A stretch of DNA of 64,000 nt. Source: Streptomyces griseoflavus (lineage in GTDB: Bacteria > Actinomycetota > Actinomycetes > Streptomycetales > Streptomycetaceae). The stretch spans positions 249,750-313,749 of the forward strand of contig NZ_BMUC01000004.1 in assembly GCF_014649995.1 (NCBI RefSeq), in the 5' to 3' direction. Positions 63,601 through 64,000 of the stretch are shown here, piece by piece (position 1 is the stretch's first letter; each line of letters opens with the position of its first letter). The translations under genes and the position numbers were made by a program. Under the pieces are notes generated by a model. That model made no database searches. It was not told the origin of the DNA and saw only the letters and a list, made by a program, of their open reading frames with translations.

Positions 63601-64000
63601 CGCGCCGTCACCGCCGCCTTCCGCTGGCTCGACGGCAACCTGAACGGCGACGCGGGACACGTCCTGAGGCCCCTCCTCGCCCGGCCCGACCTGCCGGCCG
63701 ACGACGCCCGGCGGGCGATCGGCTTCGCCCGCGCCTGGCTCTCCCGGTACAAGGACACCTCGGACGCCGGGTTCGTGCTGGACGCCCTGCTGCCCCGCGA
63801 CGACCTGGACGCCGAGACCGCCGAGGAAGCGAACGGCATCGCCCGCGACTGGCTCGACGGGTACGCCACCGAGGTCTACGCCGGGCACGTCATTCACCTG
63901 CTCGTCAGCCGGGACGGTCGGGAAGCGGGCGGGGCCGCTGGCGGTGGAGCCGGCGGTGACGGCGGCCGCGCGTCCGGCGACCGGTCCGGCCGCGACCGGC
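60652..64000 (+). CDS. Trypsin-like protease/P-loop NTPase/repeat protein, 3' end outside window
   Basis: The frame is open from GTG 60652 to the window end (at least 1116 residues). Residues 1-230 are a trypsin-like protease with His41 (ILTAAHLLG), Asp72 (SGSDLALLRLDE) and Ser172 (KGISGMALF), without signal peptide, so it is cytosolic. Residues about 270-450 are a P-loop NTPase: Walker A GAAGTGKS (297-304), Walker B VLLVIDLDE (352-360) and LLASARPG with Arg390. A helical linker follows, then helical repeats of about 38 residues starting near Trp690 and a Gly-rich tail. The design (enzyme, switch ATPase, sensor repeats) suggests a conflict-system effector or sensor. Whether the NTPase is STAND or another AAA-like class is open. 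Confidence 0.85.
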   Translation, partial: MSPLDTSRVAQVVVIGSGENTGAEYGSGYRISRRLILTAAHLLGTSTACRVMLGDDKARLPATVVWRGSGSDLALLRLDEVPAELGPAPGVPLGRLPDGAGSVPFIGIGFPAYAQREETERFRGLGRRDSRQIEGRVNLGSNLKSGYLDLTITTSPPAEKGPGGQDAWKGISGMALFTQQGVLIGVQTHRLPAAGTGSAEGESLATALADPAFTDILRQNRVRTEPMQVEASGREPGRRLRSVLSQQELIEGFGDFEKNLTSDRLPYVSPGSEHDTHPEELFTRLVTSGERGVLLVGAAGTGKSRTGLEVGQLALEEDWRVLHVVSPHRRESNSEQILDEIAEHAFTEAGYVLLVIDLDETNLDLNAVRQQLLPEARRRGVSLALLASARPGWLLRADRALVHELFDKVPVRQDPEFQELVTRNALETLAPAAKEQLGIERMLALSGNRPIIALLVAREIERRIKADLEPPSAVGLRSGGELAAWLLKRLSEDGYTVPGRRPDDPHTPARASDGLVAAGAAAAACPQEHPGVVAAAHATLTELHGSGAQAEGIVATLVSLGWLEHRNGALSVAHDIVADQLMESVMLPEPLPVPDTGGTRAMLAGGLTSARTIGRFSVNIGRLVSDLAFSEGATAVAPVLHDWFTGHATAIGGLLRADSSVGGYALGAICSGPPWSDAAIECWGQVVTPWLTDFGGSLDARHVLHRGLRHLPAEGAGLLVPVALEWLKAHGLTPVACYVTGPLLSRTDVSADAVHEATSTALAWLNRHTTGPNTGYVLRALLGRTDLSPFDTRRVVSAATMWLSRHATAFGAGFVLSALFARPDLTAEDVKRVLVATFAWLDQYTTTLGAAYILKPLLARRDLEPSALRDAVRAGLGWLASHATTIQAESIITRLLGSPDLPPDETESARSHALDWLDHHAASVHAEFVLGQLLDCADLPEQHAHRVRLAALNWLDHHAVTETASYIVKRVLGLPGLTEGEVLRAVTAAFRWLDGNLNGDAGHVLRPLLARPDLPADDARRAIGFARAWLSRYKDTSDAGFVLDALLPRDDLDAETAEEANGIARDWLDGYATEVYAGHVIHLLVSRDGREAGGAAGGGAGGDGGRASGDRSGRDR
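62719..63912 (+). repeat. Array of about 38-residue WL-type helical repeats within the protease-NTPase
   Basis: The codons for the Trp-Leu pair that opens each unit occur at 62719, 62827, 62941, 63055, 63169, 63283, 63397, 63511, 63625, 63736 and 63850. Spacing is 36 residues for the first, 38 for most and 37 for one. The consensus is WLxxHxTxxxAxYVLxxLLxRxDL, then a second helix ending in A-rich sequence. A degenerate unit begins at 62578. Units differ in DNA sequence, so the array is old rather than recently expanded. Confidence 0.85.

Noticed and set aside
61627-63897. 756-codon minus-strand ORF opposite the protease-NTPase gene, with regular VGxxEQ repeats
   Set aside because: The apparent repeats mirror the WL repeats read on the wrong strand; the plus frame has the protease triad, the Walker motifs and continuity with the coupled trypco2 gene.

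Overview
The window is a GC-rich, gene-dense piece of a Streptomyces (or very close actinomycete) chromosome. The evidence is the codon bias (G or C at most third positions), mshB for mycothiol, a complete bldK operon, a WhiJ-type HTH/DUF397 pair, and a sigE-antisigma-htrA-tatB-mrp order that also occurs in Mycobacterium. I see no rRNA, complete tRNA, CRISPR array, insertion sequence or prophage. All gene identities come from reading the translations; no database search was run.

Region 1 (1-8.3 kb): a partial zinc-ribbon gene, a suppressor-of-fused-like gene, and corA behind a long structured leader that contains a 15-codon upstream ORF. Then come a lipoprotein, a pore-less MgtE-N/CBS protein overlapping a DUF1003 membrane protein, and the Mrp iron-sulfur carrier ATPase. 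Region 2 (8.5-17.1 kb): tatB, an HtrA-like protease, a zinc anti-sigma factor and its ECF sigma factor run leftward, with a divergent O-methyltransferase. DUF3117, an enoyl-CoA hydratase, tag, a DivIVA-like protein and a folP2-type gene follow. Region 3 (17.2-30.5 kb): a LOG-family protein, dapE, dapC and a 7Fe ferredoxin (lysine/DAP pathway), a GNAT and SirB1-like pair, a MarR regulator with an operator-promoter in front of an MFS exporter, a large cell-wall-associated protein, DUF6113 and mshB.

Region 4 (30.6-39.2 kb): a secreted I36-type inhibitor, an anti-sigma-type ATPase divergent from an HTH/DUF397 pair, a large membrane protein, an amidase, a 64-residue membrane protein and an S9 peptidase. 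Region 5 (39.3-51.3 kb): two tandem five-gene oligopeptide ABC importers on the minus strand. The upstream one has the gene order of bldKA-bldKE (permease, lipoprotein, permease, ATPase, ATPase). A strong terminator separates the two. Region 6 (51.3-60.2 kb): typA/bipA, an orphan solute-binding lipoprotein with an acidic insert, a small coiled-coil protein and a three-gene succinate dehydrogenase/fumarate reductase operon (membrane anchor, flavoprotein, iron-sulfur).

The right edge (60.3-64.0 kb) is the most unusual part. A 101-residue trypco2-like protein lies 7 bases before a very large open frame that joins an N-terminal trypsin-like protease, a P-loop NTPase and an array of about 38-residue helical repeats, and it runs off the window. 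This has the layout of NTPase-driven conflict (defence or self-recognition) systems of multicellular bacteria. Other points worth following are the corA leader, a T-arm-like hairpin before htrA, a probable ATT start codon, and a folP paralogue that lacks a key substrate loop.
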